Shown: piece by piece, positions 11,884 through 25,111 of the stretch
How the letters are laid out: each line of letters opens with the position of its first letter
Position numbering within the stretch: position 1 is the first letter of the stretch
Assembly (NCBI RefSeq): GCF_958979055.1
Contig: NC_084892.1
Span: 4,295,501 to 4,359,500, forward strand
Length of the DNA: 64,000 nt
Source of the DNA: Alnus glutinosa
Taxonomy: Eukaryota; Streptophyta; Magnoliopsida; Fagales; Betulaceae
Direction: 5' to 3'
Notes under the pieces: model-generated
Told to the model about the DNA's origin: nothing
Databases searched by the model: none
The model's input: only the letters and a program-made list of their open reading frames with translations
Position numbers and translations under genes: made by a program

Positions 11884-12062
11884 TCACGACCAAAATGTCT
11901 CTACCTTTTCTTGCTTCTGGGTACTGGGTAGAGCTTTCTTGAGATGGGTTTCTCGGAATTCGTTTCTTCTTGATGCAATTCCTCTTTCAGAAGACAAATA
12001 ATTGTCACTAATTACACACAGCGTTTTGTTTGATTTGCTACTAGGTTTTGTTCCTTGTTCCT
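11884..12062 (-). pseudogene. Captured gene fragment, 3' part (continues beyond the gypsy element at 26395-about 26480)
   Basis: On the minus strand an open frame enters from 26480-26395 (NCEMGTQTFEPTALDAM...), crosses the gypsy insertion site using one copy of the AGGAA duplication, and continues from 12062 to a TGA at 11884 (...KVETFWS). The frame is kept when the gypsy element is removed. I do not recognise the protein. Its position between Mutator terminal repeats suggests a host exon picked up by the element. Confidence 0.5.
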
Positions 12063-12613
12063 TGTTATGCACCTTACCGTACTGATGAGAAGATGAAAGC
12101 TACCAGAAGAATGTGGAAGGGGGTGTAATGTTCGAACAAAGGTTACTTGATACCAGGGCTCAAGTAACCCTTGATGGCTGTCACGTGTTTATCTTACAGG
12201 AACCAGATAAGAATGTGCAGTCCAGCTAAAGAAGGATATCAGGGTCATTTAAGGTTAATCGTATGGGTTAGTTGTAACTTACCTTTAAGTCAGTTATATT
12301 GTATTTCCCTAAAATCGTTCCGAACTGTACTGGAACATGGTAGTGGGCGACAGCCCAGTAGCGTAGTGGGTTTGTATTAGAGTAGTGAGTTGTATCAGTT
12401 AAGGGTTGAGTTAGTTATGTGTACTGGGCCTTAGTGGGTAGTTGAGGGTAACCATTCCAGGAAATGATTGCAATGAGCTTCTTGTATTTATTAGCTACCG
12501 AGTAATATAATGGTATCAATTTGAGAGTTGAAACGGATAGCCGCATGCTAGTGTGTGAAGGATTAGCCCTTCAAAGTACTAATTTTACTAATATAATATC
12601 TAGGCACATAACA
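12063..12613 (+). repeat. 5' LTR of the gypsy element
   Basis: It starts TGTTATGCACC and ends GCACATAACA, short inverted ends. It is 551 bases long. Relative to the 3' LTR it keeps about 90 extra bases near 12118-12208. Confidence 0.88.
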
Positions 12614-12615
12614 AG

Positions 12616-12628
12616 TGGTATCATAGCT
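12616..12628 (+). promoter_or_regulatory. Primer binding site of the gypsy element
   Basis: TGGTATCATAGC begins two bases after the 5' LTR and differs by one base from TGGTATCAGAGC, the usual site complementary to initiator methionine tRNA. Confidence 0.75.
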
Positions 12629-12636
12629 GCGTTCCT

Positions 12637-15600
12637 GTGACCATGATTGAGGGTACTCGTACATCTCAGTTAGCTGAGGCTCTTACCAAGTTGAGAGAGG
12701 AGTGTAAAGCTGAGAGTCAGAAGTTATCTCAGCTATTTGATTCCTTTAGCACGCAACAGGAGACAATCAATAACTCTAGGCAAACAACAAGGCATTCCAA
12801 AGCCGAACAAAGGAGAACTTGCATGTAATTATGGAGGCGCTAGCAATCAAAACTCCCAGCCAGGCTCATGGAAAGGCACTTGTTCAAGGAGAAACAAGTG
12901 GGGAAAATATCCCCCTTTTACCTCCAACCATGGAAGGAGAGGGAGTTATTCCGAGATCAAATGGTTCCTTCATCTCATCAACCACTGATGGAGCAGGAAT
13001 TAATCCCAAATCTGTCAACTTGGATTTCCCCAAGTTTGACAGGAGGTTCTTAAGGTGCAACAGTTCTTTGCTTATGGGCAAATTCCTGACAATCAGAGGT
13101 TCCCTATAGCATATTTCCTATGGAAAGGAAAGCACTACAGTGGTACAACTGGCTGATGGAATCCGGGTCAATACGGAGCTAGTAGTTTGTAGTGGCTCTG
13201 AAAATTAGGTTCGCACCTTCAAACTACGATGATCCAGTGGGAGCATTTACAAAGTTGCAACAAACCTCTATTGTGGATGAGTACCAATCTCAGTTTGAGG
13301 TGCTATCCAACCGAATTCCAGGATTGACAGAGTATTTTCGAGTGAGCTCCTTCGTCAGCGGGCTCAAAGAGGTGCAGATTATGATAACTATGCTCAAACC
13401 CACGACCCTCCCAAATGCTTTTGGGTTGGCTCGATTGCAAGAACAGGAAATCTGCAGGAGGAACCGAAACCCCAAGTCCCAAAATTGGCCTTCCAACTCA
13501 TTTTACCCTAGATTGCCAACCCCACCCTACACCAATAAACCTACCCACAACCAACCAACCAGCAATCCACTCTCAAACCCCTACCCAAACTGAAACACCA
13601 CTTACTCCTACTCTAGTAACCCCATCCGAAAGCCTACCCTACCTATCAGGAGAATCTCCCCTAGTCAAATATAGGAGAGAAGGAAAAAAGGGTTATACTA
13701 TTACTGTGACGAAAAAATACCAACCCGGCATAAGTTTAATAAGCCCAGATTGTATGTGCTGGAAGAAATGGAGTGGGAGGAGAAGGAAGAACCCGTGGAG
13801 GAAGGATTACTGGAATTTCAGGGAGTACAGACTCCAGGTGAAGGGGAGGAGGGTGAGCTGCTCGACATCTCCCTATATGCTCTAGCTGGGACTCCAACTC
13901 ACCGCACAATGCAATTGATGGGCAGAATTGGATAGGTGGAAGTGGTAATTCTAATTGATATCAGGATTACCCATAGTTTTGTGAATCCAAATGTAGCAAG
14001 AAAATCTCAACTACCAGCTGATAACAAAGGGTAGCTGACAGTTATGGTAGCAAGCAGGGCTACCCTCTCTTGCCAAGGTCATTGTACGGCAATGTCCTTT
14101 TTACTACAAGGGTGTTCATTTTCTGCTACTCTACACCTCCTAACTCTAGGTGGTTGCAATGTGGTTTTAGGAGTTGACTACCTGAGGTGTCTCAGACCTA
14201 TTCTATGGGATTCCAAGACCCTTACAACAATCGAAAAGTGACCTTGCAAGGGCTCTCCCCAACCCCTGATTTGCTGGATGCAAGAGAAACTATGCCCAAG
14301 TCTATGGGAGCTAGCTGCAAAGGTATTTGGGTACAGTTTATGGAGATCACCGAGGAACAGCCCAAAACCTTGTTGCACCCAGTTGTCCAGGAGCTTATAG
14401 AAGGGTATTCAGAGATTTTCAAAGAACTGGAAGGATTACCTCCATCCAGGAACCACGGCCACAAAATGTTTCTTATGGATGAAACTAAACCCACATGTGT
14501 GAGGCCCTATCGTTACTCTTATTACCAAAAGGAATAAATTGAGAAGCTGGTTCGAGAGATGTTGAGTTCGGGAGTCATTCGGCCTAGTCAAAGTCCTTAC
14601 TCACCACCGGTTTTACTTGTAAGGAAGGCGGATAAAAGTTGGAGAATGTGTGTGGGCTATAGGGAGCTCAAACGGGACACCATTAAAGATAAGTATCATA
14701 TCCCTAATATAGATGACTTGCTTGATGAGTTACATGGGGCAGTGATATTTTCTAAATTAGATCTAAGGTCCGGTTATCACCAAATCCGTATGAGACCCGA
14801 GGATGTGCCTAAGACTGCCTTTCGGACACATGAAAGGCACTACGAATTTCTAGTAATGCCCTTCCGTCTAACCAATGCACCATCTACTTTCCAATAATTG
14901 ATGAATGAGGTGTTTAGACCTTATCTAAGGAAATTCGTGTTAGTTTTCTTTGATGATATCTTAGTCTTTAGGCAGAATTTTAAGGAACACCTCAAACATT
15001 TAAAGCTTGTCCTTGAAGTACTAAAAGAACACCAATTGTATGCCAGGGCCTCAAAATGTACATTTAGGACTTTGGAGGTAGACTATCTAGGACATGTACT
15101 GTCAGAAGAAGGAGTTAAGGCTGACCCTGCGAAAATCGAGGCTATGAAGAGCTAGCCAAACCTTAGAAATACGAAGACCTTAAAGGAAATTTTTAGGTTT
15201 AACTGGGTATTACAGAAAGTTTGTAAAGGGCTTTGGGGGAGTGGCAGCACCCTTGACAGCTTTCTTGAGGAAAAATTCATTTGGTTGGAATGATAGGGTT
15301 GAAGAGGCTTTTAAAAATCTTAAAGAGTTGATGTCCACCCCACCGGTCCTAGGCTTACCAAATTTCACTAAGAAGTTTATAATTGAATGTAATGCATCTG
15401 GGGCAAGGATAGGGGCAGTTTTAAAGCAGGAGAGGAGACCTATAGCTTATCTAAGTTAAAGATTGAAAGGGAAAAGCTTACTCGTATTTACTTATGAAAA
15501 AGAATTACTAGCGTTGGTCATGGAAGTTCGGAAGTGGCGACACTATTTACTGGGGCAAACCTTTGTAGTAAGAACTGATCAACAAGCCCTTAAGTACCTA

Positions 15601-17064
15601 TTGGAGCAAAGAGTAGGCACACTTGCGCAGCAAAAATGGGTCTCTAAGCTCCTAGGGCACAACTTTACAGTAGAATACAAAAGGGGAAGAGATAACAAGG
15701 CAGTGGATGTTTTATCCATGGTGCCATTTAGTGAAATAGATGCAAATGATGCAGGTACAATAATTGAGACAGGTGCAGATGAAGAAGATATAGAAACAAT
15801 AATTGAGACAAGAGTAGATGAAGAAGATACAGAGACAAAAGCAGATGCAGAAACCAAAGAAGAACAATTGCAAATTCTAAGGATGCATAAACACAAAAAG
15901 CAGCTCCAACAAAGCAACCAAATATGCATAAGTCACAAGTGCATGCAATAAGGACAATCAGGGCAGATTAGTTAGAAGAGCTTAAAAAGACTTATCCGGA
16001 ATCCCTTGCTCCATAAGTTACTCCAGCAGTACCAGGAGGGACCTCTCAATCCAGCAAAGTTCCAATTGCAGAATGGACTCCTCTTTTACAAGGGGCACCT
16101 TCACTTGGGTTCCTTGGTGTCGATCCAAGAACAGATCCTGCACCAATTTCATACCAGTCCATTAGTCAATCATATGGGAAATCAAAAGACTTATTCTGAG
16201 GTAAAAAGAGAATTCTACAGGCCTGGAATGAAAAAGGATATCCGCAGTTACATTCGGGAGTGCGATATTTGTCAGAGAAACAAGGTGGAAAATTGCCATC
16301 CAGCAAGGTTGTTGTAGTCACTCCCAATTCCCACTCAGGTGTGGACAGAAGTGAGTATGGACTTTATAGAGGGATTGCCAAATTCACATGGGAAGGATAT
16401 AGTCATGGTGGTTGTTGACAGACTAAGCAAGTATGCTCACTTCATCCCTCTGTCTCACCCTTACACCGTCGGTATTGTAGCTCAGCTTTTCCTAGATCAA
16501 ATTTTCAAGCTCCATGGATTACCCAAATCCATAGTCAGCGATAGAGATAGGGTCTTCACAAGCAATTTCTAGAAGGATCTCTACTGTTTGAGTGGTACTG
16601 ATCTCTTATTGAGTTCAGCGTACCATCCACAAACGGATGGACAGACGGAGATAATGAACAAGGGGCTAGAAGGGTATCTCAGAAGTTTTGCAGGGGACAA
16701 GCCAAAGGAATGGTTAGGTGGCTTTCTCTATCAGAATGGGCCTACAGTACCTCGGAGCATTCCTCTACAAAGCTCACCCCTTTTAAAGTGGTTTATGGGT
16801 ATCCCCCTCCACGGCTCTTACCTTACGAACCTAGCACTACCAGTGTTCAAGTAGCCGAGGAAACCCCAAAAACTCGAGAGTTTATTCTCTCCTTGATGAG
16901 GGAAAACCTACAGGATGCTCAAGTTAGGATGAAGCTCTAAGCTAACAAGCACTGCACTCGACAAGAGTTTGGAATCGGAGATTGGGTCTATCTCCGACTT
17001 TGCACCTACAGACAGATCTCGGTGTCTCTCAGGCGAAATCTTAAGCTATCTCCTAGGTACTATG
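12637..17064 (+). pseudogene. Gypsy gag-pol polyprotein, degenerate (tail continues at 25595-25915)
   Basis: Gag is about 12640-13600 (IVDEYQSQFE block). A decayed zinc knuckle is at 13690-13740 and the protease near 13950 (LIDIRITHSFV, where LIDTGSTHSF is usual). Reverse transcriptase spans 14540-15155 with [14 protein letters not shown] and the catalytic FFDDILV. RNase H spans 15240-15720; its first acidic residue is changed (IECNASG for the usual CDASG). The integrase has the HHCC finger (CDICQRNK near 16260-16285), then MDFIEGLPNS, VSDRDRVF and YHPQTDGQTE with the DDE residues. After the copia insertion the remainder at 25595-25915 has MFHVSLLKK and a chromodomain remnant (IQWAG...EDATWEDL in a shifted frame). 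At least six stops or frameshifts are visible, so no protein is made. Confidence 0.9.
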
Positions 17065-17542
17065 TGTTAAGACAGCTGTCCTTGCTGTCCAAGGTGTCGC
17101 AGGTCATGTAACTCCAGCTGTCCAATATACACCAGATCATGACCATGCTGTCCAAGGCACCGCAAATCTTGCATGCAATTCCTTACCTTGCGCAGCCAGC
17201 AACCAGCAATCCAGTGATTATGCAATTACACCAAATCAGTCCATTCACAATCCCGTGTATCACAAACCTACAATCACACAATTAGCAACAGCATCCCCTC
17301 AATGTCCATATATTCCCTTACATGGCCAATGGTCATATATTGTCTAAATATTAGTCTTCCCTTTCCTTTTGTAAATACAGTACCCTTTCCATGTATCTCC
17401 TTTACTTGCTGTACAGAATCGACCACATTGTAACCTTCCTTTCTTATCAGATTATGTAAACCAGTATAAATAGAAGACATGTAGCAGCTTTAAGCTTTAA
17501 GCTTCGAAGTCTATTTTTCTTTGTATTCCTCTGCTTTTTGCA
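17065..17542 (+). repeat. 5' LTR of the first copia element
   Basis: 478 bases, TG...CA ends, TATA-like sequence GTATAAATAG near 17464. The 3' copy has lost the match there (GTATAAATTA). Confidence 0.92.
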
Positions 17543-17554
17543 TGGTATCAGAGC
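17543..17554 (+). promoter_or_regulatory. Primer binding site of the first copia element
   Basis: TGGTATCAGAGC directly follows the 5' LTR, the standard site for initiator methionine tRNA priming. Confidence 0.9.
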
Positions 17555-18803
17555 CCATTCGGTTCACACCATTCTCGATCCAATGGCTGACTCTTCCGAC
17601 TCTCACGTTTCAACAAATATACCCATCCCCTCACCAACACCAGTTCAACCACATACTGCCACTCTTATGACAAAAAACACCACTGCATCTCTTACTATGC
17701 CCATCATTCATTCCCACATTGCACCCAAAGTGCAACTGGATGAACAGAATTATATGGCCTGGGTCTTTCAATTTCGACCCATCCTTCGCACAAATGACTT
17801 GATGGGTATTGTTGATGGCTCAGAGCCATGCCCACCTAAGTTCATTCTTGGTCTAACAGTGGACTCTCCTGCACAACTGAATCTTGCATTCATTGTGTGG
17901 GAAAAGAAGGATCAATACCTTCTTAGTTGGTTTATTGCCACTCTCTCAGAAAAGTGCTCTCCACCGTCTATGGTTTGGAGACCTCATGACAAGTTTGGTG
18001 TGCTCTAGCAAATCGCTATGCTGCTCCATCCAAGACTCGAATCCAGGAGCTGAGACGCCAACTGCAAGGATTGCGCCCAGGTGATAAAACCTGTTTTGAT
18101 TACATTCATACTGCAAAAAGCTTGGCAAATCACCTAGCTATGGTTGGAAAGCCAGTGACCGACGAGGATCTCATATCTTATATCATTGGTGGACTAACAC
18201 CTCGATACAATGCTTTCATCACATCCTTTGCTTTGATGACAAAGGATGAATCCATACCTTTAGAAGACTTCCAGACCCTGCTTCTCAGTCATGAACAACT
18301 CCTCAATAATCAGAATGCTGAAGCTAAAGTCTCCTCCTCCATGGCATTACTTGCACATAAATCAAATCACAACCCACGCAAGCCGAAGTTTAACAATGCC
18401 CACAGGCAGAACCAGTCTCGGTTCCCCAATTCAAAACAAAACCAGACCTGGTTCTCACCCCAATTTTCGCCTTAGCAGCACACTCCTCAGAAGAAATTTT
18501 TTCCAAGAACTTCCTCACCCCAAGGTAAGTCCAATTCTGGTCACTTCAATTCTCAAGAGTCTAAAGGACCTCTTTGTCAAATCTGTGGAAAGAATAACCA
18601 CCAGGCACTAGACTACTTCCATCGAATGGACTATGCCTTCCAAGGTCGACATCCCCCAAGTGAGTTGGCTGCTATGGTCATTCACTCCAATGCTGTTTCT
18701 GAAGAAGATGACTGGCTTGCAGATAGTGGAGCCAACAATCATATTACCACAAACCTAGAAAACCTTTCCATCAACCAACCTACAATGGAACAGAAGCTGT
18801 CAC

Positions 18804-21800
18804 TGTAACGCCCCGCCTTTTTACAAAAAGACGTAAGTAAAAATTTTTCGATTTTCACGTGACATTACTAAAACATCAGAGTTATAAATTGGTAGCGGAA
18901 TATAATTTATCTAACAGACTTTGATTAAATAACACATCAGAGCTTCTAAATTAAATACTTCTAGACATCCATTAGAAAATACTTAGAACAATTACATGGA
19001 AACAAGTGTCAATAGTAACACCAGAGAATACATGGAAATTATTAGCAATCTTGTCAACATAAAATGTTATAAACACAGAAGACTACAAACAAAATACAAA
19101 CTATATATCTTTAACTTGAAGACCACTCGAGCTCTAATCTTTGTCTATAAACCTGCACCAATGTATATATATACATATATAGAAATAAAAACACAAAACA
19201 ACCTAAGTGAGTCCACTGTTTCCCATAATAATATGAATGCTGATTTATTTAATAAAATACCACATAATGCAAATATGGTTTTATAGTCACGTATATACGC
19301 AATATATAAACTGTGGTAGCCAATCACAGTCATATATTAAATGCATACCTAACCATAAAACAGTAATATGACAGTTTTAAATGCAAGGCTTAATTATCAG
19401 TTTTATGCACTCCTCTCGTGAAGGAACCAACGGTCCGGATTAGCGTGTCACGGGAGCCAACGGTCCCAGTTGGCAATACCATCAACACCCCAGCTGTATT
19501 AGCCCACTCTCACATTTATTAGTTTGTTACTGGAATCCAAAGGTCCCAGCAGACTATGAGCCAAAGGTCATAACCCGTTTAATTAATTAAGTGTCACGGA
19601 AGCCAAAGGTTCCACTGGCAGCCATCACCCCCCCGCTGCATACCAGCTTTGTTATTAACCATTTTAGTTAAAAATAGAAAACATGTAAGATCACATGCGC
19701 AAACAAATAAATAAAGCAGTAAACACAATATCATGGAAAAATCCACCAGCTTCGTCTTCAGTAAGTATAGAGATACTTACAGTTCTCTGCTACAAAGAGA
19801 GATCCACGGAATAAAGACTGCACAGTTATATACATTTGATAATATATTAGTATAAAATACTAAGAACCTATTTGAACATTTTATCCCTTTCGACTTACAA
19901 ATCACTAATCCCAATTTCTAATATCGCTTAGATATTATAACGGCATAAAATAGGTTAATTATATTACCACATATTTTATGCGGACATTATTACGGCATTT
20001 ATTAATTAATATCCACAATATCCTTTTAAGTAAAACGGTATTATAAAAGCTTATCTGTTTTTGTACCAAATCAACATAGTGACTCGATTAATATAATTAA
20101 TGGGTTTTATATTTTGAAAGTACACAAGCGGTACAATATAAATAATCCTTATTTTAATCTTATAAAATTTAGGTGAAATAACAGCATTAGTGTTACTAAT
20201 GCCTAAAAATACTTCAAAAGTATTTGGGTTGCGTAACGACGCTTTTATAAAATATCTCATTTTTATTTGGACATCACAACAGCGTAATTTATTAATTAAA
20301 TACGCCACTTGAAATACTCTATTAAAATACAACTTACGACATTATAATATTTTATCTTGAAAATCATAATAACTAAGATATATCACAAAATATATCATTT
20401 TTAAAATATACTTTATATATATATATAGCCATCATTAAATACATACACACACATCACGCTTCACCCATGATTAACAACCACACACCCACTTTTTTATCAA
20501 ATACACACGTCTTTCACTTACACACACTCACATCTGCATACAACACACGTTTGTTTTACTTACCAAGTGTTTCTAGAATAAGCTAGAATTTGTCTTTCTT
20601 GTTTGCTGGATGTTGACCGAGAGTGAGAGGGACTTTTCTTCTGCGGTATAAGTGGATTAAACCCACTGTTAGGCTGAGACAAAGACAGAGGAAGAGAGGA
20701 GAGCTTTTGGCCAAAACAGAGACAAAGAATAGGGAGATTTCTGCAGCTTCGTTAAAGAGAAAGAGCTGCTGTTCTTTTTTTTTTTCTGCAGCAAAGAGGA
20801 GAAGTGCTGCTGGTTTAAGGGTAAAACGACAGAGGGAAGAGGAGAATCGGTTTATGGGTCTCCAACTCAATTTCTTCTCTCCATCTCACGGTCTCTCACT
20901 CTCTCGTTCAGACTCCCTGTGTCCCTCGGGAAGAGAGGGTAAAGGGAAGAACGGGAAAGAAGGAGAACAGAGAAGAAAGAAGAAGGAAGGAGAGAGTTGC
21001 AGAGAATGAGAGTTTCGGTGTTCTTTGAGGTGTGTAGGATGATCACAATGCAAGCTTCCTATTTATAGGATTTTTGATGGCTGGATTTAACCCAAGTGCC
21101 TTGTGATCGATGGCTGGGGTGTAAACGTGCTCAGCAAGTTGGTCTGTTGCAAGGAATAAATATCTTAATAGAAGAACGAAGGAGAAAACGTGGAAAAGGA
21201 GATGCACCTGACCTTGGAGAAGCTTGGACGGTCAGGATCCACTTGGATTAAACCCATCCAAGGCTGAAATAAGGGCAGATGTCCGGTGCAGGTTGAAGGA
21301 ATAAAAACCAACAAATATCTCTTTTTATCAACAAATTAGTACTTAGGTTCTAACGAAATTGTAATCTTTTGCTAACTAAATTTTCCTTTGCCTTTCTCTT
21401 ATAGCAAATGGATTGGGCATCACGTTGAGGTTGGCTGGGTTTGTAAAACATGTGGGCTACGGGTCTTAATAAATAACAATGGGCCCACAAATCATTATTA
21501 AATTTTCGTCCAATTCAGAGGTGTAATTTTTCGCGGATGTTTTCGGGTATTAAACGAAGTCCAAAAATTATGAAATTTGGAGGGTAGTTAGAGGACTTCG
21601 AGACGAGCATTCTGGCTTTTGAATCGACCAAAACAGAGTTTGTTTGACCCTGTTTCCGTTATTTCAAAGTTTAAAGTCCGTTTGAGTTTTTATCAAATTA
21701 AAACTATAAATGCTTCTAAATGAACATTTATTTTCATAAATATTCATATATATATTCTTTTATCATATTACTAGGTCTTAAATCATATTTTAATATATTT

Positions 21801-21831
21801 TATTCAATATATTAAAATATGGGGTATTACA
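18804..21831 (-). mobile_element. Long solo LTR (3.0 kb) inserted in the copia protease region
   Basis: The + strand starts TGTAACGCCCC and ends GGGGTATTACA (inverted ends), with GTCAC duplicated at 18799-18803 and 21832-21836. Removing the insert with one GTCAC rejoins the copia frame (YNGTEAVTVCNGSG). There is no internal coding region, primer site or second LTR, so a solo LTR left by recombination is the simplest reading. A core promoter on the minus strand (CTATAAATAGG, about 21060-21071) followed by CT-rich leader sequence fixes its orientation. Imperfect repeats with GTCACGGGAGCCAA-type cores lie at 19420-19640. The parent was probably a gypsy element with long LTRs. Confidence 0.88.
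21060..21071 (-). promoter_or_regulatory. Core promoter of the solo LTR
   Basis: The minus strand reads CTATAAATAGGAAGC, then a transcription-start-like region and a long CT-rich leader (20880-21010), as in plant LTR promoters. It points leftward through the copia gag. Confidence 0.6.
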
Positions 21832-24800
21832 GTCACCGTTTGTAATGGTAGTGGTCTTTCAATTACACATACTAGTTCCATTTCTTTTAAAACACCAAAC
21901 ACTGTTTTACACCTTAAAAATGTTTTTTGTTGCCCTCAAGCTTCTGCAAACCTACTATCCATACAAAAATTTTGTAAGGATTATAGTTGTTTCTTTAAAC
22001 TAATTGATTCCTATTTTCTTGTGAAGGACAATCTAACCGGAGAGATCCTTCTGCAGGGGCCCAGTGAAGGAGGCCTTTACCCAATGAACCTGAAACAATT
22101 TTCTAAGAATAAGCTCTGTCGGTTCACTGCCTTTCTAGGAGCAAAAACCTCATCTTCTACCTGGCATAAAAGACTTGGCCATCCACGTTTTCGGATCCTT
22201 CAACAAATAATAAATTCAAACCAGCTCCCTGTAACAACCTCTAAGACTAATTCAGTTTGTATTGACAATCAACTCGCTAAGAGTCGACAACTCCCCTTCC
22301 CTAAGCCACAAACTATTAGTCAATTCCCCTTAAGGCTTGTTCACAGTGATGTTTGGACATCTCCTATTTTTTCAATAAGTGGATGCAAATACTATGTTAT
22401 TTTTGTTAACGACTTCTCTTGGTATTCTTGGTTGTTTTCTTTCAAACAAAAATCTGATGTGCTTCCATGTTTTATTAAATTTAAATGCTTAATGAAAAAT
22501 CTTCTAGCTTGTAAAATCAAACAAATTCAAACCGATGGAGGTGGTGAATACACCTCCCATCCTTTTTAACAATTCCTTGCTACTCACGACATACACCACA
22601 GAATCACTTGCCCACACACCTCTCAGCAAAATGGGATTGCTGAAAGGAAGCATAGACATGTCATTGAGACTGGCCTAGCTCTCCTTGCACAATCCCATCT
22701 ACCACCTAAATTTTGGGTGGAAGCTTGTCTCACAACTGTGTACCTCATAAATCGCATGCCCTCACACACATTGCAGAATCTCACCCCTTATACCAAGTTA
22801 TTTAAGGCTAAACCCTCATCCTCAGAATTGAGAGTGTTTGGGTGTGCATGCTACCCACTCCTTCGTCCCTACAATAAACATAAGTTAGAATTCAGGAGTA
22901 AACAATGTATTTTCCTTGGCTATAGCTCCAACCATTAAGGCTATAGATGCATGGATCCAAATACCTCTCGAATTTATCTCTCTCGAAATGTTGTTTTTGA
23001 TGAAAATCTTTTTCTTGCTCATACAAAGGCCACTGCTGCACTGCCCTCTGCAAAGGATCACTCTCCTCCACCAGGTATTGTGCTAATACCATCCCATTTT
23101 TTCTCTACTAACTCACTGCCTACTAGTCACACACGAGACACTACTGTTTGTCCTACTGATGTTATAGGAATCTCACTGCATTCTGCTAAACCTACCACAC
23201 CCTCATCCGAGACCTTGGAAGACCATCCCCTCCCACCACCAGCGCCAGCCTCATCTCCTTTAGCAACCAGTTTTACCGCAGAACCTTCTGCACTTGCCTT
23301 GCCTATCAATTTTCCCCTTGCAGACCAGCCTGCTTTTCCTCTGCAAGAGTCTCCAACACCTCCTTCCCTTCAAGATCCTCTCTCAACAGCCTTGGTCCCT
23401 TCCACTTTCCAGGCCCCTCCTCCTCCGAGTAGCACCACCACAGCACCTATCACTCATCATGTCACCCGTTCCCAAACTGGGAACCTCAAACCCAAAGCCT
23501 TCCCTGACTTTAAACTATACACTGCCACCAAACACCCTCTAAGATCATTTTTAGCCCACACTTTACCCCGTGAGCCCACCACTTACCTTCAGGCCTCCTC
23601 CGATCCCAAATGGTGCACTACTATGGAATCTGAATTTCAAGCTTTGCTAGACAATCACACTTGGACCCTTTGCCCGAGACCCCTTCACCACAATATTATC
23701 AAGAACAAGTGGGTGTACAAATTGAAACAAAACGCTGATGGGACAATTGATCGGTACAAAGCCTGCCTTGTTGCTTAGGGCTTCCAACAGCGTGATGGTA
23801 TTGACTACAATGAGACCTTCAGTCCCGTCATCAAACCTGCCACCATTCGGCTCATCTTGGCTCTTGCTCTCAACTTCAACTGGCCACTCAAACAACTCGA
23901 TGTCTCCAATGCCTTCCTGCATGGAGTGCTCACCGAAGAGGTGTTCATGGAACAACCTCAAGGCTTTGTCCATCCCGACTTCCCTAATCATGTCTGCAAA
24001 CTCGATAAGTCACTCTATGGCCTCAAGCAAGCCCCTAGAGCCTGGTTTCATAGACTATCCGAGGCCCTTCTTAACAGGGAATTTATTGGTTCTAAGGTAG
24101 ACACTTTCCTGTTCTTATTTCATGGTTCTACTGTTCATATTTTTCTTCTTGTATATGTTGACGACATTATTGTCACAAGCAATAATTTGCCTGCTATTAA
24201 CACCTTGATCTCAAGTTTGCAAGCAGAATTCAAGCTTAAGGACCTTGGCAATCTGTCCTACTTTCTTGGCATCCATGTGCACCGTGACACTCAGCATCTA
24301 CACCTCAGTCAATCAAAGTATATCGTGGACCTGCTGTGGCGTGTCAACATGGATGGTGCTAAGCCCCACTCGGCCCCGTGTACCTCTAGCAAGCGACTTA
24401 TTGCATCCGATGGTGATCTTCTCCCCGAGCCTTCCTTGTACCGCCACATCATTGGTGCCCTTTAGTATTGCACGCTTACAAGGCCCAACATCTCCTTCAC
24501 AGTCAACCAGCTATGTCAATTCCTTCATTGTCCCACAACCGCTTATCTCAGTGCCGCTAAGCATGTGCTTCGTTATTTGAAAGTACTCCTGATTTTGGTC
24601 TTCTCTTCACCAAGGGCTCCCTGCACCTCCATGCCTACTGTGACTCGGACTGGGCAGGGGACCCTTCGGATCGCAAGTCCACCGGTGGCTATGGGGTGTT
24701 TCTTGGCTCTAGCTTGATTTCCTGGCATGCCAATAAGTAGCCTGTAGTATCCCGCTCCAGCACCGAAGCGGAATATCGCTCCTTAGTCGTCACCACTGCC

Positions 24801-25111
24801 AAACTTTATTGGCTAAGGATGCTTTTTAGAGAACTTCAGGTCCGACTCCCTACTCCTCCCAAGATCTGATGTGATAATATAGGCACCATTGCCCTGGCCT
24901 CGAACCCCATATATCATGCTCGAACCAAGCACGTCGAAGTCGACTACCACTTTATTCGTAAAAAGGTACTCCACAAAGACATTGCCATTAACTACATCTC
25001 CACTCATGACCAACGCCCTGATATCTTCACCAAAGGGCTTACCTCTGCCCAGTTTTTGTTTCTACGTGACAAGCTCATGGTTGTTGCCCCTCCTATTCGC
25101 TTGCGGGGGAC

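Larger units (their letters stand above)
17583..25100 (+). pseudogene. Copia gag-pol polyprotein, degenerate and split by a solo LTR
   Basis: The ATG at 17583 starts MADSSDSHVS. A UBN2-like gag follows, then a knuckle (CQICGKNNHQALDYFHR, whose last cysteine is Y). The protease is WLADSGANNHIT near 18712. The frame is cut at 18803 by the solo LTR and resumes at 21837. The integrase has WHKRLGH, LVHSDVW and QNGIAERKHR, with one zinc cysteine changed (CIDN). Reverse transcriptase has DVSNAFLHG, SLYGLKQAPRAW and YVDDIIVTS near 24150. RNase H has CDSDWAGDPSDRKSTGG and STEAEY. Stops occur near 18006, 22567, 22936, 23776, 24463 and 24738. It is inactive but much better preserved than the surrounding gypsy element. 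Confidence 0.92.

Noticed and set aside
19400-19660. Regularly spaced GTCACGG(G/A)AGCCAA repeats, checked as a CRISPR-like array
   Set aside because: Units are imperfect and irregularly spaced, and lie within a plant LTR.
20583-21009. Open frames on both strands in the solo LTR
   Set aside because: CT/GA-rich leader downstream of the LTR promoter; no protein family features.
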